This document shows positions 6,278-7,553 of a stretch of 7,553 nt of DNA, piece after piece. The position numbers and the translations under genes were made by a program. How positions within the stretch are numbered: the stretch's first letter is position 1; each line of letters opens with the position of its first letter. The DNA comes from UBA4416 sp040376995 (GTDB lineage Bacteria > Bacteroidota > Bacteroidia > B-17B0 > Aurantibacillaceae), in contig JBEIPP010000153.1 in NCBI GenBank assembly GCA_040376995.1, positions 1-7,553 of the forward strand, in the 5' to 3' direction. Under the pieces are notes generated by a model. It was not told where the DNA came from. It saw nothing but the letters and a program-made list of their open reading frames with translations, and made no database searches.

Positions 6278-7553
6278 ATGAGTAAAGAATTAACATCGCG
6301 CGCAGAAGACTATAGTAAATGGTATAACGATTTAGTTGTAAAAGCTGATTTAGCAGACCATTCGGCTGTTAGAGGCTGTATGGTTATTAAACCATACGGT
6401 TACGGTATTTGGGAAAATATGCAAAAAGCATTAGACAAAATGTTTAAAGATACAGGGCATCAAAATGCTTATTTCCCCTTATTTATTCCTAAAAGTTTAT
6501 TTGAAGCAGAAGAGAAAAATGCAGAAGGTTTTGCAAAAGAATGTGCCGTGGTTACTCACTACCGTCTAAAAACAAATCCTAATGATAAAAGCAAATTAAT
6601 AGTTGATCCAGAAGCTAAATTAGAAGAAGAATTAATTGTTCGTCCTACAAGTGAGGCTATTATTTGGAACACATATAAAGGTTGGATTCAGTCTTACCGT
6701 GATTTGCCTATTTTAGTAAATCAATGGGCAAATGTGGTGCGTTGGGAAATGCGTACACGTTTATTTTTACGCACTGCTGAATTTCTTTGGCAAGAAGGAC
6801 ACACAGCTCATGCCACTAAAGAAGAGGCGATTGCTGAAACAAAACAAATGTTAGAAGTATATGCCGACTTTGTAGAAAATTGGATGGCAGTACCAGTTGT
6901 AAAAGGAGTAAAATCAGCTAACGAACGTTTTGCAGGCGCTGATGATACGTATTGTATTGAAGCCTTAATGCAAGACGGAAAAGCCTTACAAGCTGGAACA
7001 TCGCACTTTTTAGGACAAAATTTTGCTAAAGCATTTGATGTAAAATATGTGACTAAAGATAATAAACAAGAATATGTTTGGGCAACCTCTTGGGGTGTTT
7101 CTACTCGTTTAATTGGAGCCTTAATCATGAGCCACAGTGATGATAACGGACTAGTATTACCTCCAAAATTAGCACCAATACAAGTAGTTATTGTTCCAAT
7201 CTACAAAGGCGATGAAGGTTTAGCTAAAGTATCAGAAACTGCAAATGAGATAAAAAAGAAATTACAAGCAAAAGGTATTTCTGTAAAATATGATAATAGG
7301 GATTCGCAACGTCCAGGATGGAAATTTGCAGAATACGAATTAAAAGGAGTACCTCTGCGTATTGCTATCGGCGAAAGAGACTTAGCAAACGGAACAGTTG
7401 AAATTGCGCGCAGAGATACATTAACTAAAGAAACAGTAAGCATTGAAGGAATTGATTCTTTAATAGAAAATTTATTAAATGAGATTCAAGCAAACTTATT
7501 TAATAAAGCAAAAGCTCGTAATAAAGAATTAACAACTACTGTAAATTCGTACG
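6278..7553 (+). CDS. proS: Prolyl-tRNA synthetase ProS, archaeal/eukaryote-like type (C-terminus beyond right edge)
   Basis: ProS charges tRNA-Pro with proline using ATP in the cytosol. An uninterrupted frame of 425 codons runs from the ATG at 6278 to the window edge; the family is about 490 residues, so roughly 65 C-terminal residues are missing. The start MSKELTSRAEDYSKWYNDLV is typical of the shorter, archaeal-like ProRS without the editing insertion. Class II synthetase motifs are in order: motif 1 around GCMVIKPYGYGIWE (33-46) and YFPLFIP (65-71), RPTSE at 122-126, motif 2 NVVRWEMRTRLFLRTAEFLWQEGHTAH at 152-178 (first part NVVRWE, end QEGHTAH), GTSHFLGQ at 240-247, and motif 3 WGVSTRLIGALIM at 272-284 with GLVLPPKLAP at 291-300. 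The anticodon-binding domain starts with IQVVIVPI at 301-308 and includes DNRDSQRPGWKFAEYELKGVPLRIAIGERD. There is no Shine-Dalgarno; the leader reads TAACATTTGTTAATAAAG. It is divergent from the lipoprotein gene. Confidence 0.97.
   Translation, partial: MSKELTSRAEDYSKWYNDLVVKADLADHSAVRGCMVIKPYGYGIWENMQKALDKMFKDTGHQNAYFPLFIPKSLFEAEEKNAEGFAKECAVVTHYRLKTNPNDKSKLIVDPEAKLEEELIVRPTSEAIIWNTYKGWIQSYRDLPILVNQWANVVRWEMRTRLFLRTAEFLWQEGHTAHATKEEAIAETKQMLEVYADFVENWMAVPVVKGVKSANERFAGADDTYCIEALMQDGKALQAGTSHFLGQNFAKAFDVKYVTKDNKQEYVWATSWGVSTRLIGALIMSHSDDNGLVLPPKLAPIQVVIVPIYKGDEGLAKVSETANEIKKKLQAKGISVKYDNRDSQRPGWKFAEYELKGVPLRIAIGERDLANGTVEIARRDTLTKETVSIEGIDSLIENLLNEIQANLFNKAKARNKELTTTVNSY

Noticed and set aside
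6808..7443. Two minus-strand open frames within proS
   Set aside because: They are antisense to the conserved synthetase motifs and the anticodon domain; both are frame shadows.

Overview
The window looks like chromosomal DNA from a low-GC member of the Bacteroidota, probably a flavobacteria-like lineage. The evidence is the AT-rich base use, starts without Shine-Dalgarno sequences, a ProS of the archaeal/eukaryote-like type usual in this phylum, an OmpP1/FadL-like barrel of Bacteroidota character, and a perfect TAnnTTTG element of the Bacteroidota promoter type. Genus cannot be told from the sequence alone.

Layout, left to right. Positions 1-234 (minus strand) hold the N-terminus of an IS4-type transposase with a DUF4372-like start; the rest lies beyond the left edge. 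The outer end of this insertion sequence should fall near 290-320. Directly beyond it, about 314-674 (plus strand) carries the decayed C-terminal end of a membrane glycosyltransferase (dolichyl-phosphate-mannose mannosyltransferase-like). It has two apparent one-base deletions and two in-frame stops, and the insertion sequence sits where the rest of the gene should be. From 769 onward come intact plus-strand housekeeping genes: ffh (SRP GTPase) and folD (one-carbon folate enzyme). They are separated by about 100 bp that contain a 14-bp tandem repeat and an 11-bp inverted repeat. After folD come two palindromic structures, the second a strong hairpin terminator shared with the convergent gene.

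On the minus strand are an OmpP1/FadL-like outer-membrane beta-barrel protein (3248-4738) and, upstream of it, an unusual lipoprotein (4858-6144). The lipoprotein has a Tyr/Asn/Gly-rich centre and an EPIR-repeat tail. A 133-bp divergent intergenic region separates it from proS (6278 to the right edge, incomplete), prolyl-tRNA synthetase.

The window joins three conserved housekeeping genes to two cell-envelope genes and a mobile-element scar. The only protein without a recognisable family is the lipoprotein, and it is the best candidate for something undescribed. No CRISPR array, tRNA, rRNA, defence cassette or recognisable biosynthetic cluster was seen.
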